A stretch of DNA of 64,000 bases from Micropterix aruncella (lineage: Eukaryota; Arthropoda; Insecta; Lepidoptera; Micropterigidae). The translations under genes were made by a program, and so were the position numbers. The stretch spans positions 21,415,386-21,479,385 of the forward strand of contig OX155973.1 in assembly GCA_944548615.1 (NCBI GenBank), in the 5' to 3' direction. The notes beneath the pieces are model-generated. The model was not told the origin of the DNA, made no database searches, and saw only the letters and a program-made list of their open reading frames with translations. This document shows, one piece after another, positions 1 through 10,774 of this stretch (position 1 is its first letter; each line of letters begins with the position of its first letter).

Positions 1-74
1 TTAGTTTGATGTATAAAAGTCATCCACTACAAGGATGCCGGTAATTAATGTCACTTCGATTTTAGGGAAAGAAA

Positions 75-98
75 AACCTAACCTAACCTAACCTAACA
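75..98. repeat. Short CCTAA (TTAGG-type) tandem tract
   Basis: About four and a half perfect CCTAA units. (TTAGG)n is the standard insect telomere unit; a short interstitial tract can also arise as a repeat tail or by chance. Confidence 0.6.
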
Positions 99-120
99 GA
101 AAAACTTAAAACTGTACTGA

Positions 121-167
121 AGGTTGCCGCCTGCAAGGTTGCCGCCTGCAAGGTTGCCTCCTGCAAA
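121..167 (+). repeat. 15-bp tandem repeat, three units
   Basis: The unit GGTTGCCGCCTGCAA occurs twice exactly and a third time with one change, followed by a looser fourth unit. The short open frame over it simply reflects the repeat. Confidence 0.7.
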
Positions 168-315
168 TCTGCCCTCAACAAATTTGGAACTGTCAAAAGT
201 GACATTTGTGCAAAATTGCCGCATGCAAAACTGGCGCCCCCCGACCGACCGCTATAAGTACTGGTCGTTATGTTATGCCTGTTCCCAACGGCGACAGACC
301 GTCAAAGAAAGTTGA

Positions 316-1123
316 GCCGTCATTCATTTGACGGTTGTTGTTTTTCGTGTTTAAAGTTTGATGTTTAAGCCAAGAATGTTTATGAAAGATAGATTCTGGC
401 GACACATTGCAAAAACTTCTTTTCAAAACGTTCGTATAGTATTTTTGTGTTCAATTCATATTAAATGACTGAATTGCAGTGTTTCCTGACATTTTACCTA
501 GACTAAACAGATTTGCGGGATATAACCTCAAAATTTCGCAGTAAATTAATTGGAATGTATGTATTATCGGAACCTTTTTCTTTTACCAAATCAAAAACCA
601 CTCCAAAATTCGATGCAGCTTTTTTCTTTCACATTTAGCATTACAATGATCTAACCTAGTAGTATTTCTTTGTTTTTTCGATTTCTGAGAAAGATACTGC
701 AATAATTCCAATTAGTTTTTAAAATAGTAAAAAAAATAACACCCTACTGCCATATAAGTGTTTATAAATTGTTTTTTTTTTTCAAAACTAAATTACCCTA
801 CCGAAATTTCGGTGTTTAACACTTCTTCAATCCGTCAGACGCCAACAATGCCTATAGGCATTTTGCACCGTTTGACAAATCCGTTTCGGCCGGACCCCAT
901 ATATATAATATAAATATATAACATACATGACTAACTAGATTAATTACTAGGTAAGAAGAGGGAATTCATTAGTTAGTATTTATTTACGAAATCAACCAAA
1001 AAGTTGCTGCGCAGTTTTTTGTACGCAAAGGCTGGTTTTTGACTGGTTAACCGCCCTTCCCTCGGGTTATTATTCAAAGAGTAAGTAAAAAAAATCCTAG
1101 TTTTTTTTCATTAGATCCCTCTA
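316..1123. other. No gene recognised
   Basis: AT-rich sequence with homopolymer runs. No credible coding region, RNA gene or transposon end was seen. Confidence 0.5.
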
Positions 1124-1275
1124 CAGTAGAACCTCTCATAACGAGCATCTCTCATAACATGTAATTCGCAGTAATTCCTCATAACGAGTAATTGCACCTC
1201 TCATCCCGAGTACGGGAAAAATTGTTTCGCTTAACGAGTAGTCTGGAATTATGCTCTTTATAAGAGGTTCCACTG
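1124..1275. mobile_element. pogo-type MITE
   Basis: 152 bp bounded by TA on both sides. The ends CAGTAGAACCTCTCATAA and TTATAAGAGGTTCCACTG are inverted repeats of the pogo/Tigger kind. It contains repeated 'ctcataacgag' motifs and no ORF. A related copy lies at 31309-31486. Confidence 0.75.
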
Positions 1276-1299
1276 TACTTGTTTATAATATACCAGACC

Positions 1300-1480
1300 A
1301 AATTTTTACACAATAGACATGACCCTTTTCTACTCGACTGTCCAACAAAAAAGGACTGTAATGTGTTGGAGTTCATCTATGTATGTTTTCCGTTTCTTTA
1401 TTCCACCATAACACTTGAACTGATTTAGAAGTGTGCATTGTTAGAATCGTTTTGTCCTCCCGAGTATCATAGGGTAAGTG
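1300..1480 (+). repeat. Family B repeat, left-end fragment
   Basis: Matches the left half of the family B element seen at 52427-52813 and 41109-46323: 'ccaacaaaaaaggactgtaa', then the 'cataac-cttgaactgatttagaag' and 'cctcccgagtatcatagggta' segments. It breaks off after the last of these. Confidence 0.6.
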
Positions 1481-1722
1481 CCACGACCCCTCTCTTATAT
1501 AAGGAGAAAGCAGCGTTATTAATATAAATCGTCTTGTTAACCCCTCGAGCCGCGACATTTCGCGAGCGCATGTCTTTGAAAGACTATGTATAATTATGGA
1601 GATTTTAGATTTATTATGGCGGCCGAAAATTTAATTTCTCCCAAACCGTTGTTGCACTTTAGAATTGTTGCATAGTAGAACTTTAGAATATTAACTTTTG
1701 AGTCTGATTGGTCCCTCTGAGG

Positions 1723-2388
1723 GGGAGCTAACGGGCCCATGATGAGGTGGCCACGATGACCCATGTGTTCAGGGTCGGTCAAACTCACGGGTCAACACCC
1801 ATCCGATGACCTCCACGCATGGGGTGCGAGCCTGGGTAGGACACTGGGTCAACCAGTCTCCCCTGGGAATCAAACCTCTGGCGCTCCTGAACGGTCTGCG
1901 CACCGAGCGGCGCAAGCCAATCGATTGTGCTCTCCGACTAACAGTCGGGGGAGTCTGGGAACTGTATTGTTTCCTATAGAGCGGGGGTGGTTGCCTACCT
2001 TACGGCGACTGCTCTTGAAATGACCATTGGCCATCTGATCCCGGTTCAGAGTCGGGCAAAGGACGCCTTGGTCCGCGATAGATTCGGTGCACACCGTTTC
2101 ACCGCTTCGTAAGGGAGAGGACCGCGCAAGCGATCTCGAACTCGGAACCAATCGAGAGACCGGAGAAATCTGGTCACAATTGGAAGCAAGGGCGCGACTG
2201 TCGGCCCGCCAGGTAACATACTGGCTATCTCGCGGTAAAGGCGTTGGCTTCTTGCGGGTTGTGGCGTAGCTAGACGTCGGATTTGTAATGTCCAAAGTCT
2301 TCTACGCTCACTGCACGGTCGATAGAACGATGAATCGTTAAAACGTCCTGCGGTGACGGGTTCGCCCGTTGTGGTTGACATCTCAATA
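1723..2388 (+). mobile_element. Element X, full-length copy A
   Basis: 666 bp flanked by a perfect 14-bp duplication TGGTCCCTCTGAGG (1709-1722 and 2389-2402). It starts GGGAGCTAACGGGCCC and ends ...GGTTGACATCTCAATA. No terminal inverted repeat, LTR or long ORF; the open frames on both strands are non-conserved. A 12-15-bp duplication with fixed ends points to LINE-type (target-primed) insertion, so a long SINE or other non-autonomous retroelement is the best guess. Family not recognised. Confidence 0.75.
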
Positions 2389-2689
2389 TGGTCCCTCTGA
2401 GGCTCGAGGGGTTAAGCGGTGCTTGTTGACGTTCATCATTTGACAGCTTAGTTTTTCGTTCTTCCTCTTCGCGGCCATCAGGAGTAGATCCAGTAGGCCT
2501 AGTAACGAAGAGAAATATTTGGAATATTAATTTAGCAAAATAAATTATACGAAGTGTTTAATTATTACACTCCACAAAATATTAGCAATTTTTAAATACC
2601 CGTTTTTGGGTTTTTATGAATTTATTCCTATCCAACATTTTGGAAAATTAATAAACTACGCAGTTGTACTTGGAAAAAATCTGGTATGT

Positions 2690-3110
2690 ATTAATGATGA
2701 AACACTGATTTTTTGTTACACCATAACTTCTAAACGCTTGAACCGATTTAGAAGGGTGTGATATTGTTAGAATCGTTATATCATCCCGAGTGTCATAGGG
2801 TACTTAAACTGTCCAAATATAAAAAATAGTTGTGTAAATGTCCAAATGTCAATAAATTAACATAATTATATCGTGTTTAGTGTCGAATGAAAGGTCTGAT
2901 TGAGTACATTTCGGAGATAAATATTTCTATCTATATGGGTAATGGTGTACATTCCTATTTATGGATGGAGTACATTCCTATCTATATGGATACATATATA
3001 AACCACAAATATTTCATAAAAAACCATAATAAAAATAATTATAAATACAATAGTTCACTTTCTGTAACGGCAGTCATGTATTTTATTTGTAATATATTTA
3101 CTTGTATCCT
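2690..3110 (+). repeat. Family B repeat, nearly full copy
   Basis: Shares with other copies the 'ccataacttctaaacgcttg' segment, the 'tcatcccgagtgtcataggg' segment, the 'aatgaaaggtctgattgagt' segment and the right end 'tctgtaacggcagtcatgta'. The open frame over it is not conserved between copies. Confidence 0.65.
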
Positions 3111-3159
3111 TTGCAAGTCAGAATTTCAACAGTAAATGTCGCCAAATATATTTTGTCAT

Positions 3160-3252
3160 CAACCTAATCAAATCTATCAACCTAATAAATCTATCAACCA
3201 AATATATCAACCTAATAAATCTATCATCAATATATCAATCAACCTAATCTCG
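3160..3252 (+). repeat. Minisatellite of 'atctatcaacctaata' units
   Basis: Imperfect 12-16-bp units (aatctatcaacctaataaat and variants) repeated about five times. Non-coding. Confidence 0.6.
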
Positions 3253-3497
3253 ATACATTCTGCCAATGGACTGCTAAATATAAAGACTTTTTACCAATTC
3301 CTTCCTCGTACAAACCAACATTGCAGCGGTCGTATATACGGGTAGGGCGGTTAAATGTCTATATCTTGCTTATTTATTGAGGCCAAATAAAGATTATTAG
3401 TATCGGAATCAGCGTGGTGAACATAGTCCGGTGACATTAAAACATCAATAATGTAGAATAGGTTCCGATTATAAATAAATATCAATTAATTACAGGT

Positions 3498-3499
3498 TC
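3498..3499 (+). other. Possible splice acceptor before the zinc-finger start codon
   Basis: Pyrimidine-poor but AG-ending sequence (CAATTAATTACAG) just upstream of the ATG at 3509. The frame upstream stays open for about ten codons before a TAA. If used, the start codon would lie in a second exon, with a non-coding first exon somewhere upstream. Confidence 0.35.
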
Positions 3500-3508
3500 A
3501 AGTGTAAC

Positions 3509-4975
3509 ATGGCGTCAAAAGTGAGAGTTGTAACTAAAATAATGGATTCTCCTCTGTACGAGGAGATAGACATTGAAGAGTGCATCATAAAGGACGAACC
3601 GCTCGATCCTTTTGAAGAGTCACTGCTGATCGAGGTGGAGCAAAAAAGCAAAAAGAAGAAAAACGAAAAGAAAGTGAAAACAAACATTAAAACAAAGGAC
3701 TTCACGTCGATTGAGGAGATAGACATTGAAGAGTGTGTCATAAAGGTCGAACCGCTCGACCCGCTCTATCCGTTTGAAGAGTCACTGCTGGTGGAGGTGG
3801 AGCAAAAAAGCAAAAAGAAGAAAAAAGGAAAGAAAGTGGAAATAAACACTAAAACAAAGGACTTCCCGTCGATTGAGGAGATAGGCATTCAAGATTGCAC
3901 CATAAAAGACAAACCGCTCGATCCGGTTGAAGAATCACTGCTGACGAAGGTGGAACCAAAAAGGAAGGAAAAAGGAAATAAAGCGAGAGCCGCAATGGTG
4001 GTTTTTCCCAAGAAAAACGATAAAAAAGGGACGTCGCTTCTGTGCAATTTATGCACTAGATGGTGCGACGATAAAGATGATTTAATTGCGCATTTCTATA
4101 GGTATCACCCGACAATGTTTTATTTGAGTTGTGCGCAATGCGGCTATGCGGCGAAGGATCGAGAGGCCTTGGTGAGACACAGGAGAAGAGCTCACGAAAC
4201 TGTAAAAAAAAACAAATGCAACGATTGTGGCAAGGCTTATATCAGATTCCCTGAATATCAGGCGCACAAGCGCAAAGTCCACGGAGTACGGATGAAGCCT
4301 TACAAGTGCAAAGACTGCGAAAAGCGCTTCGAAAAACAGACAGATATGTACAAACACTACAATAGCATACACAGACGTTTGAAATCCGAGTGCCAATTGT
4401 GCAACATGGAGTTTTGCCATTCGAGCAGCCTTAAACGCCACATCGATGTCATCCACAGAAATATACGCAAATACCACTGCAACGACTGCGGTAAGCGTTT
4501 CTCCGATAAACTCGGTTTGAAATACCACATCCTAGCGGTGCACTTGCACATGAAGCCTTTTGTATGCCAATTCTGCGGCATGAAATGCTCGGCGAAAGGC
4601 AACTTGCAGCTGCATATCAATGCGGTTCACTTGAACGTCAAAAAGTTTATGTGCGCTGAATGCGACCGAGGCTTCTCGCAGAGAAGCAGTCTGAGATACC
4701 ACATAAAAAGATATAGTGCACAACATAGCGCACTGCGGCGGATATACAGACCAAGGGGACAAGGAAAGGATTCGGAGAAACGCAACCTGCAGCTGGACAT
4801 CGATGCGGTTCACTTGAATGAGAGAAAGTATACGTGCGCTGAATGCAACCGAGGCTTTACACAGAGAAACAGTTTGATATATCACATCAAAAGATACAGT
4901 TTAAACCATAGTGCACTGCGGCGGATATACAGACCGAGAAGACAAAGAAAGGATTCGTCTACCTTTACTTTTTAG
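3509..4975 (+). CDS. C2H2 zinc-finger protein with N-terminal tandem repeats
   Basis: 488 residues, uninterrupted. Residues 18-150 hold three tandem units of about 51-54 residues. Each begins EEI-I-(E/D)C, then a (I/V)K(D/V)E-PLDP-type core (KDKPLDP in unit 3), EESLL, and in units 1 and 2 a lysine-rich tail. The first two cores resemble SUMO-acceptor motifs and the tails could serve as nuclear localisation signals (inference). Nine C2H2 fingers follow at about 179-200, 208-229, 237-258, 267-288, 295-316, 324-345, 353-374, 382-406 and 443-467. The last two have an unusually wide H-x7-H spacing. Residues about 364-423 are repeated at 425-483, a C-terminal duplication in which the copy of finger 7 lost its cysteines. 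Likely a nuclear DNA-binding regulator; no ortholog recognised. An acceptor-like TTAATTACAG sits 13 bases before the ATG, so an upstream 5' UTR exon is possible. A LINE remnant begins just after the stop. Confidence 0.85.
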   Translation: MASKVRVVTKIMDSPLYEEIDIEECIIKDEPLDPFEESLLIEVEQKSKKKKNEKKVKTNIKTKDFTSIEEIDIEECVIKVEPLDPLYPFEESLLVEVEQKSKKKKKGKKVEINTKTKDFPSIEEIGIQDCTIKDKPLDPVEESLLTKVEPKRKEKGNKARAAMVVFPKKNDKKGTSLLCNLCTRWCDDKDDLIAHFYRYHPTMFYLSCAQCGYAAKDREALVRHRRRAHETVKKNKCNDCGKAYIRFPEYQAHKRKVHGVRMKPYKCKDCEKRFEKQTDMYKHYNSIHRRLKSECQLCNMEFCHSSSLKRHIDVIHRNIRKYHCNDCGKRFSDKLGLKYHILAVHLHMKPFVCQFCGMKCSAKGNLQLHINAVHLNVKKFMCAECDRGFSQRSSLRYHIKRYSAQHSALRRIYRPRGQGKDSEKRNLQLDIDAVHLNERKYTCAECNRGFTQRNSLIYHIKRYSLNHSALRRIYRPRRQRKDSSTFTF

Positions 4976-4995
4976 ATTAGATTGAACACGTTGTA

Positions 4996-5490
4996 GTCTG
5001 GGCTTCGGAGCCCTGGTGCATTGCGACCTCTGCTGATATTTACATTCATATCTGCCAGTGCGCCTGAAGAATATGAATTATGAAGATCGTTTTGAATTAC
5101 TTGGACTGAATACTCTCAAACAAAGAAGACAAAGAGAAAACCTGATAGACATATAAAATACTGACAAATTATTTCAACGTACCTGGGATTAGAAAATTTA
5201 CAATACACAAATCTTCGAGATCACAGCCAAAAAACTCAGCCGTGCATGCAAAATTTAAATTGAATTCTCTTAAGAACGTTCTGCAAAATGGAGCAATCGA
5301 CACGTGGAATAAACTCCAATTTGAGACGATTCGTCAATTTCTCAACTCTGTCAAGCAATTTAAATACAGACTCTATTTGTACTTAAAAACTAGTTAATAT
5401 TGTTTATGGCTAGCTTTACCAGATCTAATCTGGACGTATCAGCAAAGCTGAATGTCCAGAATCAATAATAATAATAAAGACGTTGCAAGT
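4996..5490 (+). pseudogene. LINE reverse-transcriptase 3' remnant
   Basis: Broken frames give pieces such as NYEDRFELLGLNTLKQRRQR, then LYLKTS-like sequence near the end. The same C-terminal LINE segment recurs at 19690-20200, 52205-52400 and 53041-53160. It ends in an ATA/AAT-rich tail (aataataataataaag). Several stops; dead copy lying directly behind the zinc-finger gene. Confidence 0.7.
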
Positions 5491-5689
5491 GAGACTGACT
5501 CGGGGCGACGAGATTAGAGTGTAGAGGCCAATGCAAAACCAACCGAAATTATTCAAACTGTCATAATATTACTTGTAGGTAATGCGACAATGCATTTTTA
5601 TTATTCCTTCAGTATCAGACATACAAACGTAACTCCTCCCAGTGTACTTAAGGTATTATAATTGCAAAGAAAGCCCTCATTAGATGTGG

Positions 5690-6010
5690 TTTAGTCTGGG
5701 CTTCGGATCCAGGTTCACTGCGACTTCCGCAGATTTTTCGTGCCTCCGTTTGCTTACAGCTCATTCAGCTGAACTTGTGCTTTCTACCAATGCCAGTATC
5801 TTTGAGGGACGATTTCTCCAATCTCACTTAAGTTTAAAAACTTGTCTTCCCAGGTATCGGCTCCCTGATTGCATTATCAATCCACTTTCACACAGAAAGT
5901 AGATGCTTATTCAACTTGCAGTGACCTGTAAAGTATCTTCTTTAAATAGCTGGTTCCTGCTTCGTTTTAGTAGCTTGGAAGTTATCGTATTATTATATAT
6001 TTAACAGGCA
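5690..6010. other. Repeat-like sequence, no gene recognised
   Basis: Begins with a segment (tttagtctgggcttcgga) that also occurs at about 4995. This suggests that a repeated unit flanks the intervening LINE remnant. No coding function recognised. Confidence 0.35.
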
Positions 6011-6029
6011 GGCAGCCTAAGCTGATGAG

Positions 6030-6420
6030 CCTGAGTCCGTGCTTTCATTACAGTTTTTGTGGAGTCCAGTTTATTTTTAGTCATTGACACTTTTGGCATT
6101 GATCATTTCACCAGGGAGAGCATTCCATTCGTTCACGGCTCTACTGCTGAGTAAATATTTCTTGCTGTATTTTCAGATGATGCCCACGCAGATGTGTGTT
6201 GGTGTTCATGGTATAGATAGTCTGCAACCCAGGAACGTCTTACGATCTAGTCAGGATCTTATATCTCTCAATTGTCAGCCCGCGCCCTGTCTTGCTCCAG
6301 AGTGGTCAGACCAAGAGCCGCCAATCTTTCCTCTTATTTAGATGCTTCAAGTAAAAATGCATTTTAGTCGCTCTTTGCTGGACCTTCTCTAGAAGATCGA
6401 TATCCTTCCTAAAGTAAGGA
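6030..6420 (-). pseudogene. CR1/Jockey-like LINE C-terminal remnant
   Basis: Read on the minus strand, broken frames give KYLLSSRAVNEWNALPGEM and NAKSVND. This is the R-VNEWN-LP-E-V-A-SV-F pattern found at the end of CR1/Jockey-group reverse transcriptases. Stops and frameshifts make it inactive. Confidence 0.65.
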
Positions 6421-6463
6421 TCTGGAATCCTTACTTTAATAAGGATATCTGATGGGTCCCAGA

Positions 6464-6764
6464 GGAGCTGTGATTAATCATAGGTCTAGAACCATTCTGT
6501 GGCATTTCAAAGGCCACATGGACTCGAAGGTTTAAAAAACAGGAGAGAGAACAGACACCAATATTAGCAGAAATTGCCAGGTTGTTGAAAAGTTGCAAAA
6601 TATGTGAGGTTTTATCATTAGATCTTTTGCAACTTTTCACAAACCTGATATTTTCTGCCAATATTGGTGAATGTTCTCTCTCCTGTTCTTTTAACCTTTG
6701 AGTCACTGTGGCCTTTGATATGCCACAGAATGGTTCTAGACCTATGATTGATCACAGAGCTCTT
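6464..6764. repeat. Imperfect inverted repeat, about 140-bp arms
   Basis: The left arm (about 6464-6604) and right arm (about 6624-6764) are reverse complements over nearly their full length. Both contain 'cataggtctagaaccattct' and, in opposite senses, 'caggagagagaac'. The loop is about 20 bases. A transcript would form a long hairpin. It could be a foldback MITE or a hairpin-RNA source; no target duplication was established. Confidence 0.7.
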
Positions 6765-7069
6765 GTTTTAGCAGACAGTTTGCCTTTATCCTATTATCCC
6801 TGTACGGCCAGGACCCCAAAGTAGTAATCCATTTTTATAGAGGTTTTTTATTGCTTGGGTGCATTCCAAGATAATCTTTGATTTGATTTCAGATGAGATC
6901 GCTCGAGCCGCTTGGCTAACCAATATGATATACATTTTGATGTTTGTAGGTTTTTTTGCAAGTTTTCATATGCACATGAACTGGTGCCATACAACTTTGC
7001 CTAGGCGTTCTAGAATAGTTAGCTCTGCGCCGCTCCCGGAATATTCCTGAGTGCATCGGAGGTTTTTGA

Positions 7070-8033
7070 GCTACTTCTGACGTTTGCAATTAATTAAACA
7101 CAGAAATGTAATATTATATACCAAAGCACAAACGCGATGGCTATCTTTGGCACTGTTTGGTTAAAACTGAGTTATTACCAATATTTTTTTATACTTTCCC
7201 GGCAGACGGAAAATATTGTGAACATGCAAAAACTATTTTTCGGGATGAAGACGGATATAAACGGATATAATCCTTCATGACACTTCGTAACGAATAATTT
7301 GTTAATGCGTAAAAAGATATGGTTCGATTCTTTGTTAACAGACTGTAGATAGGAAAAAAGACATAATTTCGCATTTAAGTGGATCATACGTGCGTTTTGT
7401 TTGGGAAGAATGCAAAGCTTGTTTTTTACTTTAGGTATGACTATGTTATAAGTCATATTTTTACTATATTTGACTTACTGTAATAAAACACCGGCTATAG
7501 TTATCAATATTATGTATGTATTAAAAATGTGGACTGGTCTTCCTCAATTAATATTGTAAATAAACGTTTTACACATTCGAAATATCTTTTTATTCCTCTT
7601 TTTTCATCATCGTTGTTTGACGTCCTGGCTGTTATTCGTTTACCGAGCTGTATCCTCCACTCACAATTTTCTTAACACAAAGGCCATGTTGGTCACCCTC
7701 ACCGGTGACCTTGCGGCAGACCTGCTTTCAAAGTGAATTTGTACATCAGGGGATGCGTTTTCTATAGGTTTCATTTGGTTCTCGCAAAATTTAAGAAATC
7801 TTGAATTTGTTGACATAACTAATACATAGCACAAATCTCTACTATCTACATCGCCGCGCAGCGAGAAAAATAAATTTTCACGTTTCTTCTATGGCATTTA
7901 TCAAGTTAGTGGTTCTGTTTTGGTTCCAAATAATTCGGTGCAGCTTGGGCAGCCTGCTGGTGTTTCCTTAGGTCGGCTGAATTCAAGGATCAGCTCCTAT
8001 CAAATACAATACAGTCTACTACTCCAGTAGATA
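7070..8033. other. No gene recognised
   Basis: AT-rich sequence with short open frames that lack family resemblance or splice context. Confidence 0.45.
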
Positions 8034-8041
8034 GAAATTAC

Positions 8042-8766
8042 CAGTGGCGTAGCGTGCCTTGTCTGGTCCCCGTGTAAAAATTTGTTTGGGGCCCTTAGGA
8101 AGGGTAAAGATTTCTCACAAAAGAAAAAAAATGTTTCCATAAAATTAAAAGAAATATTTATTCATCATAATTATCCATCTGTCAGTTTTTCCAAAATTTT
8201 TACAAACAATTCAAATCAAATATACACTCTCCTTGCCTTTTTTTCGGCAAACTGATTTATTAAATCATTTATAGCTGATGATGACTTTAGTTTATCTAAA
8301 GTTTCTGCCTCTATGGACAATACTGACAGGTCTGACAGGAGGCTTTCATGTCCCATCGAAGTTCTTAGGTAGTTTTTATCAGTTTTAATTTTGAAAAACT
8401 TCTTTCAGCAGTTGCAGTTGTAACTGGAAGGGTCAAGAATAAAAAGCATGCTGTCCGGTAGCAACCTCCGGAAAACTGGATGCAAGACTTTTGAATTTTA
8501 TCAGCAATAATTCAATGAGTTCCTTAATGGAATGAATTTCTGTTTTTAAGCATGTTTTTAGAGCCTTTAATTGGTCATAAAGAATAACTGAGATGTCTTT
8601 ACTGTATTTAGCCGACAGTTTTCCGGAACCGTTTAATATCTCTTCGTTTGAAGAAGACAAGAGTTTCTCCTGTTGTAATATTTCGAACATACTACTTAGG
8701 TCGCCAGGTCTGGTCAGGTCGGGTTGGGGGCCCCGTATAATTAATACGGCGGTAGCTACGCCCCTG
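8042..8766 (-). mobile_element. hAT transposon remnant, internally deleted
   Basis: The ends CAGTGGCGTAGC and GCTACGCCCCTG are 12-bp inverted repeats with one mismatch. They are flanked by an 8-bp duplication with one mismatch, GAAATTAC (8034-8041) and GACATTAC (8767-8774), the hAT signature. Inside, the minus strand carries pieces of the transposase C-terminal dimerisation region (KNYLRTSMGHES, LSVLSIEAETLDKLK, NQFAEKKARRVYI) with breaks. Most of the transposase is gone. Confidence 0.85.
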
Positions 8767-8774
8767 GACATTAC

Positions 8775-9950
8775 TACACTTGGATGCGTCACAAAACTAA
8801 ATGCTAAAAAAAATATTATTAAAAACATGACTATCACGATAGTTGTCATGGCTGTATTCAATATTACCTACATACAAATAATCAAAATATACTAATGTGA
8901 TTAAATAGTCAGGGAGAACAATTTATTAAAATAAAAATGCAAATTCTATGTAGAATAATCCAAAGTAAATTTATTTTATTGTCAATCCAGCAATATGCCT
9001 GTGTATTTTTTTTAAAATAAATAGATGTACAATAAATTATATGAGAATTAGAATGTCAGCTATCATAATATCATTATGTTTAAAAATTTACAAATTTACT
9101 GATAAAATATACTCAGGAAATATAAAATATACATGGAAAATATACTCAGAATTTTCAAACTCTGTTATACTATAAATTGGGTTTTTTAACAAATTATTTA
9201 CAATTATATTTTTAAATTGATCCAGTCCAAGGTTTTGCATTTGCACTGGAATCTTATTATAGTACACAAATTTGTCGCTGTCGGTTTATGTAAAGATTGG
9301 ATTTATTCCTCGTATTGTGATGATGAAAATGACTATTCACTGGAACTTCTGCTAGGTGTCTACATTACATTTTCGTCGTGTCCAATTGATGGCTAAAAAC
9401 CGCTCTTGGACGTGTCAAAATAATTGTGCTAGGTAGTAAGTCTCGTTACTACTCTTTACTGAACATACATAGGTAGTCAAGAATTAACTACTAGATTGTC
9501 AAACTATAAATATAAATAATCAAAATAGAAGCCTAATATTTGAAGTAGTTAATAAAATGAAAATATACGTAGTAAAATTATTCATCGTAATATTCAAATT
9601 GTCAGTAAAATGTTAAATAATCAAATCAAATCTACGTTATGCATTTTAAACCAAAAGTACATATATAAGACCATATAAAATAATCAGACAATAAGGCTCT
9701 ACTTAAGTAATTCAAATGGGCACAACATTTGAAAAATCGTGGCCCTCAAATTCGGCCAGATTATAGAAAGGGTGGCCTATCAGCATCTCCTTGACGAGCG
9801 TACATAATATTTTGGTAGATGTAAGAAGAAAATAGAGTCATGATTCATCGTTCTACAAATAGCGACTTCTTGGAGAGACTCTAAGAAGCCTGGTAGCCTC
9901 TTAGAAGACGGACAACTTGGAAAGAAGGTCCTTTGTGAGCGCTACCTGTA
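8775..9950. other. No gene recognised
   Basis: AT-rich, no credible coding or transposon ends seen. Confidence 0.45.
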
Positions 9951-9954
9951 GCTG

Positions 9955-10260
9955 TAAACTGCAGTCGTTACAGCCGCAGGCGGAACTGGGCGGTTTGCGC
10001 ACCGGGCTGCGTCAGCCAATAGCTTGCGCAATGCGGCGAATAACCGGGGGAGTCGGGAGACGTACGTTTCCTAAAAAGCGGGAAGTAAATGCTGAGCTCG
10101 CGTCACATATCCTTAGGAACGATCCTTTAACCATTCGATCCCGAGCGAGCTTGACGGGCAAAGGTTGCTGCGGGCCAGTGGTGGTTCTTTCATACAAGCC
10201 GAAAAGCCCAGCTTGCCTTATTTCTTTAAAATCTTCTTTAAAAGGTCGCTAAACTAATAT
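9955..10260 (+). repeat. Diverged relative of element X
   Basis: Shares the core 'cgcaccg-gc-gcg-cagccaat' and 'gggggagtc-gga-ac-gta' patterns with element X, but strongly diverged and without detectable ends. A 111-codon frame crosses it and has no family resemblance. Confidence 0.45.
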
Positions 10261-10774
10261 ATGAATTTGCGAGTGCCTATTCCTATCTAGCGGGCACAGA
10301 TCGCTCCACGCGACAAAACAGCTTATCGACAAAGTGACATTTCGCTGCAATCTTACCGAGATCAGTTCAGCTAGTCATCTCGCTCGCACACATGGGCTTG
10401 CAACGGAGCTTTCAAAATCGGTGGTCCTCTCATTCTAACCTGTGGCAAATTACGCAAAACAACACTTGTATCTATACGACTTATATGTTATGTTTAGGTA
10501 TGTGAGCTCTATTGTTACTTTTATTTAATATTACAACGGTTGGCTGTAAGAAATTGCAAAACGATAAGCCCGCCGTTTGTACTAAGTTAAAATAGAATTT
10601 AAGTTTTCTTTACCAATGTAATTATTTTTAACACGCTTTTATTAGGTCGACCTGTATGTAACTATGTAATGGAATCTAAGGTAACTAATTTAACCATCTT
10701 CCAAGGATCGTAGTGTCATGAAAATTGGCAGCTGTATGTAGTTCTGATGACAATACAATAATACGGTACTGTCG

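Noticed and set aside
1870..2381. Protein-coding genes in element X (141- and 111-codon frames)
   Set aside because: Frames on both strands are not preserved between X copies.
6022..6029. CTGATGAG motif as a hammerhead ribozyme core
   Set aside because: No matching GAAA core or paired stems at the required spacing.
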